A stretch of DNA of 41,393 bases from Rubellimicrobium rubrum (GTDB taxonomy: Bacteria; Pseudomonadota; Alphaproteobacteria; Rhodobacterales; Rhodobacteraceae), in contig NZ_VDFU01000031.1 of NCBI RefSeq assembly GCF_006152115.1, positions 1 to 41,393 of the forward strand, read 5' to 3'. The notes beneath the pieces were generated by a model. It had not been told where the DNA came from. It was given only the letters and a program-made list of their open reading frames with translations, and did not search any database. Each line of letters begins with the position of its first letter. Positions within the stretch are counted from its first letter, which is position 1. Below are positions 16,099 through 24,997 of the stretch, piece by piece. The translations under genes and the position numbers were made by a program.

Positions 16099-16613
16099 CG
16101 CCGCTCCGCCTCCGCGCGGCGCGTCTCCAGTCCTGCCCAGCATCCGTGTCCCTCGTCGTCCCTGCTTCAAGACAGGTTAAACAGGCCATTAAGGTGACAG
16201 GCGTGCGATGGAAAGCCAAAAGAGGCGAAGTCGACAAATTCCTGCAACCTTGAGGTGTAGATGCCGCGCGACCCGGGGGTGTGGTGACCTCTCGGCGAGC
16301 AATCGTACCCGAAGTCGATCTGGACCCGGCAGGTTGGCTGTGGATACGCTGCGCTGGCCGCAACATCCGGTCAGTCAGCCGTCAGGTCTACACGTCCAAG
16401 TGTAGCCACGTAAGCATCAAACCGCTCAATGGCGAGTCAGCCACCGAGCCCGTCGATCCAGGGTGGGGCAACTTTATGTATGTAAGGCAGTAGTTTACTG
16501 GAGAGATGAAACCTCGTGGGATCGTGAGTCTCAGGGTTAAGTTTAATACTTATCCAATCGGCGAACCTGGTCTAATAGAGCCCGGATGCTCCGAGGCGAG
16601 AGACAAGGCCGTG
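16099..16613. other. intergenic region between divergent sugar transferase and Wzc-like genes
   Basis: About 515 bases of somewhat lower GC, especially 16470-16560. It must hold the promoters for the minus-strand sugar transferase/lasso genes and the plus-strand Wzc-like gene. Apart from the inverted repeat at 16388-16405 I can pick out no confident promoter or operator. An in-frame extension of the Wzc-like gene back to ATG 16506 exists, but its GGAG is only two bases from that ATG, too close for good initiation. Confidence 0.5.
16388..16405. promoter_or_regulatory. inverted repeat, possible operator
   Basis: CTACAC and GTGTAG form a perfect 6-base inverted repeat around the 6-base centre GTCCAA. 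It sits roughly midway in the divergent promoter region of the export genes, where a regulator could act on both sides. No regulator gene lies next to it, and the arms are short, so it could be chance. Confidence 0.3.
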
Positions 16614-18773
16614 ATGCAAAAACCCGTGCCAGCTTATGAGCTGCAGCCCGCCGTCCGTCACGCCGAGGCCGGGGACGAAGTCGATCTTCTGGAGGTGATG
16701 CGCACGCTCTGGCGCGGTAAGCACTCCATCGCGCTCTGCGCCGCGCTAACCCTGTCCTATGGGGGGTACAAGGCCTTCGTCACGGCCCAGCCACTTTACA
16801 CGGCGACGGCGCAGATGGCTTTGGAGGTCAGCACCCCGTCAGTGATGAACGTCGAGGCGGTTGTCTTGGGCTTTGCGGGCGACGAAGCCAGCATCAACAC
16901 GGAAATGGCTGTCATCACCTCCGGTGATCTCATCGGCCGCCTGGTGGACGAGCTGCAACTGACCCAGGACCCCGAGTTCAACGGCGCCATCGAGACATCC
17001 GATGACCAGCCTGGCCTGATCGCGCGGGCCAAGGACGTCGTCCGGGGTTGGCTTAATCGCGAAACCGCCACTGTGGAGGACCCCGTTCTGCCCGAGGAGG
17101 AGCGGCGCGACGTCATTGACGCTGTGCGCGGTGCCATCGAGACGGGCAGCAGCTGGGATACCTATGTCTTCACGATCTCGGCCACGACCGAGGATCCTGA
17201 CAAGTCGGCCCTGCTGGCCAACACGCTTGCTCGGGTTTATCGCGATGATCAGGCCCGCATGAAGATCGAGGCCACGGAGCAGGCTGCGGAATGGTTGTCT
17301 GGTCGTGTCAGCGAGCTTCGGTCCGAACTCGACACCCATGAACGGCGGATCTCTGACCTGCGCGCAAGCAGTTCTCTGGTCAGTGCGGAAGGCCTTGATG
17401 CTCTCAACGGGCAGGCCATCGAGTTGCGGAGCCAGCTTCAGCAAGTCCGAGGCCAACTCGAGCGGATCAACGAACGCCTGCAGGCCCTGCGGGCGGCCGA
17501 ATTCTCGGACGACATCCAGATCAAGCTGGACGCGGCGCAAGACGGACAGCTCGAATCCGCTGCAGGTGCCGTCGCGTCCTCCGAGCCGGGCGCACAGGCT
17601 CGGTTCGACCGTCGCTTCGTACAGGTCATCCTGCAGACCGAAGCCGAACAGCAGCGGGCCGAGGCCCTCATCACCGAGCTTCAGCGCCGGGTGGACGAGT
17701 TGTCTACCCAGTTCGAGGGGCAGTCGGTCGATTTCCAGGAACTCCAGCAGTTGGAGCAGGAAGCCGAGGCCACGCGCGTGCTTTACGAGAGCTTCCTGAC
17801 CCGTCTCAAGGAAACGACCGTCCAGGAGAGCGTCCACCAGTCCGACAGCCGCATCCTGACCGAAGCCCGCCCGGGCGAGCAGGTAGCGCCGCGGCGTTCG
17901 CTCATGCTGGTCATGGCGCTGATGGCCGGCCTTCTGCTGGGTTCGGCGCTCGTTCTGCTGCGAGAGTTCCTGCAGAACACCTTCCGCAGCGCGGAAGAAT
18001 TGGAGCAGTACACCGGTCGGACCGTGCTGGGGCAGATCCCCCGGATTCCCACCCGTGCCCGCGTCGACACCATCAAGTATCTCCTGTCGAAGCCGACCTC
18101 GGCTGCGGCCGAAGCGATCAGGAACCTTCGGACCTCGCTCCTCCTGTCGAACGTGGACCGGCCGCCCCAGGTCATCATGGCAACCTCCTCGGTTCCGAAC
18201 GAGGGCAAGACGACTCTGACCATCGCGCTGGCCCAGAACCTGGCCGGCCTGGACAAGCGGGTCCTGCTGATCGAGGGCGACATCCGCCGTCGCACCTTTG
18301 CGGCGTACTTCCGGCAGGCTCCGGGCAAGGGCGGCATCCTGTCGGTGATCGCCGGACGGGACAGCCTGGAGGGCGCGGTGTTCCGGCCTGAAGGTTTGGA
18401 CATCGACGTCTTGGCTGGCGAGCAGCGGTCCAACGTCAATGCCGCCGACCTGTTCTCGTCCGACAGCTTCCAGCGCCTGATCGAGCAGGCGCGAGGGGCC
18501 TACGATTACATCGTCATCGACACGCCGCCGGTGCTGGTCGTGCCGGATGCTCGGGTGATCGGCCAACTGGCCGACGCCGTCGTTTATGTGGTGCATTGGG
18601 ACCATACGCCCAAGGGCCAGGTCGAAGACGGGCTCCGGCAGTTCCGGTCGGTCAATGTGCCCGTCACCGGGCTGGTGCTGTCCCGCGTCGATCCCAAGGG
18701 GATGAAGCGCTATGGCTACGGCGGCCGCTATGGGGCCTATGCCCGCTATGGCCGCAGCTATTACGAGGCCTGA
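16614..18773 (+). CDS. Wzc-like polysaccharide co-polymerase with BY-kinase domain
   Basis: Inner-membrane chain-length/export protein of 719 residues with a fused cytoplasmic bacterial tyrosine kinase. Order: a Wzz-type domain starting DLLEVMRTLWRGKHSIALCAALTLSYGGYKAF (TM1 near 38), a periplasmic coiled-coil region (roughly 220-410), TM2 (SLMLVMALMAGLLLGSALVLL, near 430), then the kinase. Walker A is SSVPNEGKTT (about 526), Walker A' is VLLIEGDIRRR with Glu where Asp is usual, and Walker B is YIVIDTPPVLV. The tail KRYGYGGRYGAYARYGRSYY holds seven tyrosines, the expected autophosphorylation cluster. I start at ATG 16614 (AAGG upstream). A strong terminator follows the stop. Its partner is the Wza-like gene, which is convergent. 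Confidence 0.9.
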   Translation: MQKPVPAYELQPAVRHAEAGDEVDLLEVMRTLWRGKHSIALCAALTLSYGGYKAFVTAQPLYTATAQMALEVSTPSVMNVEAVVLGFAGDEASINTEMAVITSGDLIGRLVDELQLTQDPEFNGAIETSDDQPGLIARAKDVVRGWLNRETATVEDPVLPEEERRDVIDAVRGAIETGSSWDTYVFTISATTEDPDKSALLANTLARVYRDDQARMKIEATEQAAEWLSGRVSELRSELDTHERRISDLRASSSLVSAEGLDALNGQAIELRSQLQQVRGQLERINERLQALRAAEFSDDIQIKLDAAQDGQLESAAGAVASSEPGAQARFDRRFVQVILQTEAEQQRAEALITELQRRVDELSTQFEGQSVDFQELQQLEQEAEATRVLYESFLTRLKETTVQESVHQSDSRILTEARPGEQVAPRRSLMLVMALMAGLLLGSALVLLREFLQNTFRSAEELEQYTGRTVLGQIPRIPTRARVDTIKYLLSKPTSAAAEAIRNLRTSLLLSNVDRPPQVIMATSSVPNEGKTTLTIALAQNLAGLDKRVLLIEGDIRRRTFAAYFRQAPGKGGILSVIAGRDSLEGAVFRPEGLDIDVLAGEQRSNVNAADLFSSDSFQRLIEQARGAYDYIVIDTPPVLVVPDARVIGQLADAVVYVVHWDHTPKGQVEDGLRQFRSVNVPVTGLVLSRVDPKGMKRYGYGGRYGAYARYGRSYYEA

Positions 18774-18800
18774 GCCAGGACCTCATGGCCCGGAATGCGA

Positions 18801-18833
18801 ACGGCCGGTCAGTGGACCGGCCGTTTTCTTTTG
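18801..18833 (+). terminator. Rho-independent terminator after the Wzc-like gene
   Basis: Perfect 10-base stem ACGGCCGGTC / GACCGGCCGT with loop AGTG, followed by TTTCTTTT. It starts 27 bases after the stop codon. Confidence 0.92.
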
Positions 18834-19068
18834 CTGAGCAGGCCAAGTCGGCCGAGAGGACGTCCCCGGGATGTCGGGATGTGTCAGCCGACCCCGTATC
18901 AGGACCAGAGCGGTCGGCATGTTCCGATGGTATCGCCAAGACAAGGGGCGAAGCCGGGCAAGTTCGGGTGAGGTTAAGCGTCCCCAGTGCGGGCCGCCGA
19001 TCCGCGCTTTTGCGCCGTGGTGTTCCGGGCCACCCCCGGAAGGGATGGCCTGATGGGACGCGTCGCCG

Positions 19069-20436
19069 TCAGTCCGCGGCTGACGAGGCTTCGGACAAGA
19101 TCGTCGGGAAGAACTGCTGGAAGGCGCGGTTCCACCGGGTGATCGGCTGTTCCTCGACGAAGATGATGTCGTTGGGCCGAAGCTCGAACTGGGTGGCCAG
19201 GATCAGGTTGCCCGCGTTGCGGGCGTCCAGGTGCCATGCGATCACGGGCTCGGCCAGTCGCGGATCGGTGGACTGGCGAAGGACGTAGATCTGCGACGGG
19301 TTGCCGGTCTCGGTCTGGAAGCCCCCGGTTTCGAACAGCGCATCGGCAAGAGAGGCCTGCTGGTCGTAGGGCAGGGGATAGCGCGTCTGCTCGGACACTT
19401 CGCCGGCGAGGTAGACGTAATCCCGATCCTCGGCGCCAAGGTCCGAACGGCTCTCGAAGACGGAGCGTACCTCGTCGAGCTGGGCCCGACGGATCCCGAT
19501 TTCCGCGGACAGCTCGGTCAGGGCGGCGGTGCGATCATCACGCCGCAGGCTCGATGCGGTAATCTGACGCTCGAAGTACTCGAACGCCCGGTCGAGGTCG
19601 TAGCTCGTGTCCACGAAGACCGAATCACCCGGGAGGAGTTGCACAGACTGGAGGTCGCCGCGGTTGAGGTAGTCTTCGACGGGCACCTGGTACAGCGTAC
19701 CACCCCGGTAGATGCGGATCGACGCGTATTCGGGCGTGTCCACGTCAAGGCCGCCCGCCGCAGCCAGCGCCTGATCCAGCGTGGGAACGTTGAGGGTGAC
19801 GGGCACGGCGCCCGGCGCGCCCACATCGCCGCCCACGGTGATCGACTGGGAATTGAACTCCGCGATCTGAAGGCTGAAGTTCGGATCGATTCCTGTCTCG
19901 ATGAAACGCTCGAACAGGCGCTGCTCGGCGTCCTCGATGGTCATGTCGCCGACTTGGACGGTGCCGACTTCGGGCACCGCGATCGCGCCGTCATCGCGGA
20001 CGGTGTATTCCTGTCTGACCTCGCCTCCGGAGATCGAGCCGGTCACGGCCTCGGCGCCGCTGGTGGGGGTGCGCGTCGCCAGTTCGACCACGTCGCCGAC
20101 CCCAAGCCGGTAAGGCTCGGGCGTTGCCGGCGGCGGCACCCGCAGTTCCAGGGTGCCGGGTTCGAGGTTCGGGACTTCGGGCGTCGGCGGGAGTGCGCCG
20201 GCCCCGCGTGGGGTTCCTCCGCCAGCAGTCTGCGAGAACGCGGCGGGCAGGCTGCGCGGCGTGTAGGGCGCGCCGTTGTTGGCGGTGAACACGCTTTCCC
20301 GGGTGACCGGGATCACCGTCACGCCGTCGTTCTGGTCTCTCTGGTTCACCAGCGGGCTCACATAGGTGACGCCGCAGCCCCCGAGTCCCAACGCCGAGGC
20401 GAGAAGGAGACTCCGGAGTGTAGGTAGGTTGCGCAT
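19069..20436 (-). CDS. Wza-like polysaccharide export outer-membrane lipoprotein
   Basis: Predicted outer-membrane export channel subunit of 455 residues. The N-terminal signal MRNLPTLRSLLLASALGLGGC ends in a lipobox (LGGC, lipidated Cys21). After a Pro-rich linker comes the Poly_export domain (PEPYRLGVGDVVELATRT, then IAVPEVGTVQVGDMTIEDAEQ). Two SLBB-like domains follow, ITVGGDVGAPGAVPVTL and VYLAGEVSEQTRYPL, and a C-terminal part ELRPNDIIFVEEQPITRWNR. ATG 20436 has AGAGGA before it; longer in-frame starts lack a signal peptide. It is convergent with the Wzc-like gene rather than in an operon with it, and 295 bases separate their stops. Confidence 0.92.
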   Translation of the reverse strand: MRNLPTLRSLLLASALGLGGCGVTYVSPLVNQRDQNDGVTVIPVTRESVFTANNGAPYTPRSLPAAFSQTAGGGTPRGAGALPPTPEVPNLEPGTLELRVPPPATPEPYRLGVGDVVELATRTPTSGAEAVTGSISGGEVRQEYTVRDDGAIAVPEVGTVQVGDMTIEDAEQRLFERFIETGIDPNFSLQIAEFNSQSITVGGDVGAPGAVPVTLNVPTLDQALAAAGGLDVDTPEYASIRIYRGGTLYQVPVEDYLNRGDLQSVQLLPGDSVFVDTSYDLDRAFEYFERQITASSLRRDDRTAALTELSAEIGIRRAQLDEVRSVFESRSDLGAEDRDYVYLAGEVSEQTRYPLPYDQQASLADALFETGGFQTETGNPSQIYVLRQSTDPRLAEPVIAWHLDARNAGNLILATQFELRPNDIIFVEEQPITRWNRAFQQFFPTILSEASSAAD

Positions 20437-20870
20437 TCTTGTCCTCTTACCGTCCACCCGGGCCTCTTGCGGGATCCAACCCCGAGCCCAACGCGCTTTG
20501 CGTCTGGTCCCAGCTTGGTCCCGATCATGGCCCTGTTGTTCACTCGTTCCGTCCGGGCTGGTGCCCGTGTCGTCATTCACCCGCACAAGAGCACGATCCT
20601 TCGCCACAGTTCCAGTGACCGGATCATCCTGATCGCGGTGTGCGGATCAGGAGTGTTGCAGCTTTGCCTTGTCAATGCGGGCGTGTCACGGGATCCGCTG
20701 CCGATTATCCTCAGACATCCCGGCTGACCGGCGATCCTCTGCCGACCCGAACAGCGGGCCCGAGTGTCGGCATCCCCATGAGGATGGCTGACAAGCGAGT
20801 ACGTCGACGTGCAAGTCATCACGCCGTTCTTATCAGGATCGGGGACTCGGCCCAGGGGCCACGCGAGGAG
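20437..20870. other. intergenic region upstream of the Wza-like gene
   Basis: 434 bases between divergent genes. It should contain the promoter of the Wza-like gene and perhaps one for the small membrane protein. A TTGACA hexamer occurs on the minus strand at 20675-20670, but no credible -10 element follows it. I see no other structure. Confidence 0.4.
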
Positions 20871-21122
20871 ATGGCGCTACCTCCCCCTGAGGAGATGGCG
20901 GAGACCCCATTGAACGAGGATGGAAGAAACGGCTTAGAGAGTTCCGCGCCGATCCAGGAGCCTTCGACCGGACGGGATCCATCCCCTGACGATGTCCCTT
21001 TGGTCGGCCGTTTGCCAAGCCCCGAGCCCGAGAACGACCGAACCCTGGCCCTTATGGTGGCTCTGGCCTTTCTGGTTGGGCTCGCCATCTGGGGAGGGCT
21101 TGCGCTGCTCGTGCTATGGTGA
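20871..21122 (+). CDS. small single-span membrane protein
   Basis: An 83-residue protein with an acidic, Pro-rich N-terminal part (MALPPPEEMAETPLNEDG) and one strong C-terminal membrane helix, TLALMVALAFLVGLAIWGG, ending in LALLVLW. No family is recognised. The hydrophobic end in a clean frame is the main reason to believe it. The start is uncertain: ATG 20871 and ATG 20895 both have GAGGAG directly abutting the start codon, and the frame stays open upstream to 20640. It stands between the Wza-like gene and the GH1 gene, on the opposite strand to both. Confidence 0.5.
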   Translation: MALPPPEEMAETPLNEDGRNGLESSAPIQEPSTGRDPSPDDVPLVGRLPSPEPENDRTLALMVALAFLVGLAIWGGLALLVLW

Positions 21123-21219
21123 GGGGGGAACCGTGCCGGACATCGGCCAAGTATGCCAGATCAGGGACGCGCTCGTGCCCGTCAATGGAAATGCGGCTGG
21201 TTGCGGGACGCGAGGGGCC

Positions 21220-22572
21220 CTACCAGCCGCCCGGCGGCCCTGGCGACCGGTCGGGCCCCGGACCGGGCCCACGCCGCGCTCCGCCGGTCCGACCGATGTT
21301 GCGTACCGCGTGGCGGCGGAGCCGCTCGGCCTTGCTGTCGGGTTCGGCGTTATCCCCGTCGGGCATGTCGAGGGGCAGCACGAGGCAGTGGCTTTGGGCA
21401 GGCAGCACGGTCGACCAGTCCTTGATCAGCTGCTTATAGCACTTGCCCACAGGACGGATGTTGCGATCGAGATCGAACAACCCGAGCGGATTCACGGTGC
21501 CATTGTCCTCGCGCAGGGCGGAGTCCCAGTCCACCTGGTCTGTGATCGAATACCAGGTGAAGCCCAGGATCGGGATGCCGATGTTCCTGACGCGCAGGAC
21601 GTTCGCCCACTGCTTCCAGAGCCAGTCCACGGCCTCCTGTCCGGTCGGTCCTTCCCAGAGATTCGTCTCGGTGTGCATGACGGGCAGTTGGTATCTGTCG
21701 TGGTATTGCCGCGTGATCTCGTCGTAGCCGAAGACCTCACCCGAGGCGGTCACGCGGCCGTCGGCGTAGACCCGATGCTCGTTGGTGAAGTAGTAGTCCG
21801 TCCCCATGATGCAGTGACGGCGCAGATGCTGGTTGAGGAAGAAGTGGTACTCGTCCCGCGTCATGCCGTTGTCCATCAGGAACTCGTACATGTCGCTGTT
21901 GACGCGCTGGCCGTAGTTCAGGTCCAGCGTCAGGAAGCGCTGCTGGTTGTAGGTTTCCGCAAGCTTGATCGCGGCGGGGGAGGAGGCGTGGAAGTATTCC
22001 GACGACTCGCTTTGGATGAAGAGAGCGTCGGGCCGCACCTCCAGGATCGCCTGCATGGCAAGGACATTGGCCTTCACAAGGTGCTTGAGCGCGGTGACGA
22101 AGCCCTGGTCGGACGTCATCTGCTCGTTCCACCAGCCATTCCTCCCAGAGAAGGTGGCGCAGATGAACATCTCGTTCACCGGCGTATAGAGCTGCACCCA
22201 AGGAAAGCGGGCGGCGAAATCGCGGGCGTAAATGGCGAAGAGGTCCGGAAAATCGCCGTTCTGGAAGTTTCCGATCCAGTCCGGGACGCCGAAGTGGCAC
22301 AGGTCCACCATCGGCATGATCCTGAGCCGCTTCATCTCGGCAAAGGTGAGGTCCGCGAATTCCCAATCGTAGCGGCCCGGCCCGAGCCATGTCGTGTGGA
22401 TGGGGGGCCCGTAACGGAGGAACTCGATCCCGAGTTCCACCACGCATTCGAAGTCGCGCTTCCAATGCGTGTAGTGGCCGCACTTCTCCATCTCGTCCAC
22501 GCGATGGGTGCCGGAGCGAATGGTCGGGTAGCTGTTCTCGACCCCCGTCGCGAAGATGAAGCCCGCCGCCAT
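21220..22572 (-). CDS. GH1-family glycoside hydrolase (beta-glucosidase-like)
   Basis: A 450-residue retaining glycosidase of the TIM-barrel GH1 family. The acid/base pair is TPVNEMF (N133-E134) and the nucleophile is VMHTETN (E302). WYSITDQVDWD is the aglycone-side block, and the opening FIFATGVENSYPTI matches the family start. No signal peptide is visible, so it probably acts in the cytoplasm on imported oligosaccharides. The last 40 residues are Arg/Gly/Pro-rich (ending SPGPPGGW) and are not part of the fold. ATG 22572 follows AGGGGGACAGG. It lies 67 bases after an aldo/keto reductase gene on the same strand, so the two may be co-transcribed. Confidence 0.85.
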   Translation of the reverse strand: MAAGFIFATGVENSYPTIRSGTHRVDEMEKCGHYTHWKRDFECVVELGIEFLRYGPPIHTTWLGPGRYDWEFADLTFAEMKRLRIMPMVDLCHFGVPDWIGNFQNGDFPDLFAIYARDFAARFPWVQLYTPVNEMFICATFSGRNGWWNEQMTSDQGFVTALKHLVKANVLAMQAILEVRPDALFIQSESSEYFHASSPAAIKLAETYNQQRFLTLDLNYGQRVNSDMYEFLMDNGMTRDEYHFFLNQHLRRHCIMGTDYYFTNEHRVYADGRVTASGEVFGYDEITRQYHDRYQLPVMHTETNLWEGPTGQEAVDWLWKQWANVLRVRNIGIPILGFTWYSITDQVDWDSALREDNGTVNPLGLFDLDRNIRPVGKCYKQLIKDWSTVLPAQSHCLVLPLDMPDGDNAEPDSKAERLRRHAVRNIGRTGGARRGPGPGPDRSPGPPGGW

Positions 22573-22639
22573 GTCCTGTCCCCCTGGCCTAGTCGGCCCG
22601 TCCCGCCGCAACGTCAGCGGAACGGGCCGGTTCCTGCGG

Positions 22640-23671
22640 CTAGCGACCGCCCTCGATGCGGCGATGCCGCTGCGCGATGCCCTTGGCGCCGTAAGGGTAA
22701 TCACCGACGATCGGTTCGCTGGCCGCGTCCAGGCGGGACATTTCTTCGGATGCGAGGGTCAGGTTCGCGGCCTTCAGGTTCTCGGCCAGTTGCTCGGGCG
22801 TGCGTGCGCCCAGGATCACCGACGTGACGGCAGGTTTCTGCACGAGCCAGGCCAGGGCCACCTCAGCCATGCTGACGCCGCGCGTCGTCCCGATCTCCTC
22901 CAGGGCGGCGATGATGTTCCAGGTCCGCTCCTGTGCGTTGCGGGGTCCGAAAGCCTCAACCCCACGATTCGGGTCCTCGCCCAGACGGGTCGTTCCCGTG
23001 GGCGTCTGGTCGCGCCTGTACTTGCCGGTCAACCAGCCGCCGCCCAAAGGCGACCAGGGCAGCAACCCGATCCCGGCATCGAGGCAGGCGGGCACGATCT
23101 CGTGCTCGATGTCGCGGGCCAGCAGGTTGTACTGCGGCTGGAGCGTCACCGGCGGCGCCCAGTGGTGCGCCTTGGCGAGGTGGACCGCCTTGGTGATCTG
23201 CCAGCCCAGGTAGTTCGAGACGCCGTAGGCGCCGATCTTGCCCGCGCGGATCGCGTCATCGAGGAAGCGAAGAGTCTCCTCCAGGGGGGTCAGGGCGTCC
23301 CAGGCATGGACCTGGTACAGGTCCACATGATCCACCCCGATCCGACGGAGGGAGTCGTCCAGCGCCCGCGTCAGGTGGCGGCGCGACAGGCCGAGATCAT
23401 TCGGGCCGGAGCCCATCGGGAAGCGGCCCTTGGTGGCCACGACCATCTGCGCCGCCTCGGTCGGGCGGGCCTTCAGCCACCGGCCGACGATCTGCTCGGA
23501 CAATCCGGCCGAGTAGACGTCGGCAGTGTCGATGAAGTTGCCGCCCGCCGCCGCGTAGTCGTCCATCATCCGGAACGACGCCTCCTCGGAGGACTCCGCT
23601 CCGAAGGTCATCGTCCCAAGGCACAGCGTGGTCACCGCCGTGCCGCTGTGGCCCATTTGCCTGAGTTGCAT
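22640..23671 (-). CDS. aldo/keto reductase
   Basis: NADPH-dependent oxidoreductase of 343 residues with the complete aldo/keto reductase tetrad: D48 and Y53 (FIDTADVYSAGLSE), K81 (VATKGR) and H122 (YQVHAWD). The C-terminal cofactor block SVILGARTPEQLAENLKA is present. It resembles the YajO/tas-like general subgroup. ATG 23671 has GGGAGG six bases upstream. It is divergent from a second aldo/keto reductase, with 166 bases between the two starts, and precedes the GH1 gene. Together these suggest sugar or sugar-derived carbonyl metabolism, but the substrate is unknown. Confidence 0.88.
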   Translation of the reverse strand: MQLRQMGHSGTAVTTLCLGTMTFGAESSEEASFRMMDDYAAAGGNFIDTADVYSAGLSEQIVGRWLKARPTEAAQMVVATKGRFPMGSGPNDLGLSRRHLTRALDDSLRRIGVDHVDLYQVHAWDALTPLEETLRFLDDAIRAGKIGAYGVSNYLGWQITKAVHLAKAHHWAPPVTLQPQYNLLARDIEHEIVPACLDAGIGLLPWSPLGGGWLTGKYRRDQTPTGTTRLGEDPNRGVEAFGPRNAQERTWNIIAALEEIGTTRGVSMAEVALAWLVQKPAVTSVILGARTPEQLAENLKAANLTLASEEMSRLDAASEPIVGDYPYGAKGIAQRHRRIEGGR

Positions 23672-23837
23672 CCTGTCCTCCCTTGCGCTGATCTCGCCGG
23701 TCGGGTCCCGGGCCCGTCCGCCGGCCTGACACGCACATAGCGCCCAAGGCTGGTCGGCCAGCCCGGAAGCTCCGGCCCGGCCTTGCCCCCCCGTGACCGC
23801 CGCTAGGTCATGGCCTGCGCAAACCAGGAGCCCGCCC

Positions 23838-24665
23838 ATGACCCCGCACGTGCCTGCTCTCACCCTCAACGACGGCCGGAGCATCCCCCAGATGGGCTTT
23901 GGCCTGTGGCAGGTCCCGGCGGGCCGCACGGCCGAGCTGGTGGCCGAGGCCACGGAGGTCGGCTACCGCCAGTTCGACGGCGCCGCGCTTTATGGCAATG
24001 AGGAAGGTCTGGGCGAGGGCGTCCGGCGTTGCGGCCTCCCGCGCGAGGAGGTGTTCGTCACCACAAAGATATGGAACGACCGCCACGGCTTCGACAGCAC
24101 CCTTCGAGCCGCCGAGGAAAGCTTTGCCCGGCTCGGTCTCGACCGGCTCGACCTCCTGCTGATCCACTGGCCCGCCCCGGCGCGCAACAAGTATGTCGAG
24201 ACCTGGAAGGCGCTGATCCGCCTGCGGGAGGAGGGGCGCGTCACCTCGATTGGCGTGTCCAACTTCGCCCCCGAGCATCTTGACCGCATCGTCGGCGAAA
24301 CTGGGGTGGTTCCGGTCCTCAACCAGATCGAGCTCCATCCCGAACTGCCCCAGGCCACCCTCCGCCGGAAGCATGCGGAACTGGGCATCGTGACCCAAAG
24401 CTGGACCCCATTGGGCCAGTCGAGGACGTTCGATTCCCAACCAGTGCGCCGCGCGGCGGAGCGGACCGGCGCCACATCCGCGCAGGTCATCCTCGCCTGG
24501 CATGTCGCGCTGGGCTGCGCGGTCATCCCTCGCTCCACCAAGGCCGAGCGGCTGGCCGAGAACCTGGCGGCCCTGGAGATCCGGCTGACCCCCGAGGAGG
24601 TGGCGGACATCGAACGGCTGGAAAACGGCCACCGCACCGGGCCGGATCCGCTGACCTTCTCCTGA
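23838..24665 (+). CDS. aldo/keto reductase (2,5-diketogluconate reductase-like)
   Basis: A 275-residue aldo/keto reductase of the AKR5-type subgroup. The tetrad is D47 and Y52 (FDGAALYGNEEGLGE), K77 (TTKIWN) and H110 (LLIHWP). Gly48 stands where Thr or Ser is usual. The C-terminal NADPH block AVIPRSTKAERLAENLAAL is intact. ATG 23838 has CCAGGAG seven bases upstream. It is divergent from the other reductase and is followed after 60 bases by a Cys-rich microprotein. Substrates in this subgroup include diketogluconate and small aldehydes; here it is undetermined. Confidence 0.88.
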   Translation: MTPHVPALTLNDGRSIPQMGFGLWQVPAGRTAELVAEATEVGYRQFDGAALYGNEEGLGEGVRRCGLPREEVFVTTKIWNDRHGFDSTLRAAEESFARLGLDRLDLLLIHWPAPARNKYVETWKALIRLREEGRVTSIGVSNFAPEHLDRIVGETGVVPVLNQIELHPELPQATLRRKHAELGIVTQSWTPLGQSRTFDSQPVRRAAERTGATSAQVILAWHVALGCAVIPRSTKAERLAENLAALEIRLTPEEVADIERLENGHRTGPDPLTFS

Positions 24666-24725
24666 CTGTGGGAACAAGCGGCGCGCGCGCGCGGTTGACG
24701 GTCGGTCAGGACAGGGAGGCGCATC

Positions 24726-24884
24726 ATGGCCAGCGACGAAACGCCTGAGGAGGTGCCGCCGGGCACCGTGGGTTCGGGCGAGAACACCTGCCGCAAGTGC
24801 GAAGGCACCGGAAAGATCGACGGAAAGGATTGCCCCGATTGTGCGGGCACCGGCGTGGTCAACACGCCCATCGGCGGCGCCTGA
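24726..24884 (+). CDS. 52-residue CXXCXGXG zinc-finger-like microprotein
   Basis: A very short gene with a good ribosome site (AGGGAGG before ATG). It encodes two CXXCXGXG motifs, CRKCEGTG and CPDCAGTG, separated by eight residues (KIDGKDCP region). This is the zinc-binding repeat of the DnaJ central domain, here as a free-standing pair without a J-domain. The N-terminal 20 residues are acidic and probably disordered. Proteins of this kind are annotated only as hypothetical or as DnaJ-like zinc fingers. It lies between the reductase and the ribbon-helix-helix gene, all on the same strand. Confidence 0.75.
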   Translation: MASDETPEEVPPGTVGSGENTCRKCEGTGKIDGKDCPDCAGTGVVNTPIGGA

Positions 24885-24997
24885 ACGCGCCCGCCGCCTG
24901 ACCGTCCAAGGGCGGCAGCGGCAAGGACGGCGGGTTTTCAATTGCATCAAGGCCCTCTTTGTGTGTTGGAATGACCAGCCCACAGGGAGGACCCGTC

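Noticed and set aside
16506-16613. Longer N-terminus for the Wzc-like protein from ATG 16506
   Set aside because: The ribosome site is only two bases from the ATG, and the extra 36 residues are unlike the family start. The start at 16614 fits better, though this is not certain.
20645-20675. TTGACA on the minus strand as a promoter for the Wza-like gene
   Set aside because: No acceptable -10 element lies at 16-18 bases, and the distance to the start codon is over 200 bases.
20992-22827. 611-codon plus-strand open frame opposite the GH1 gene
   Set aside because: The opposite strand encodes a GH1 enzyme with its catalytic motifs intact; this frame is its shadow.
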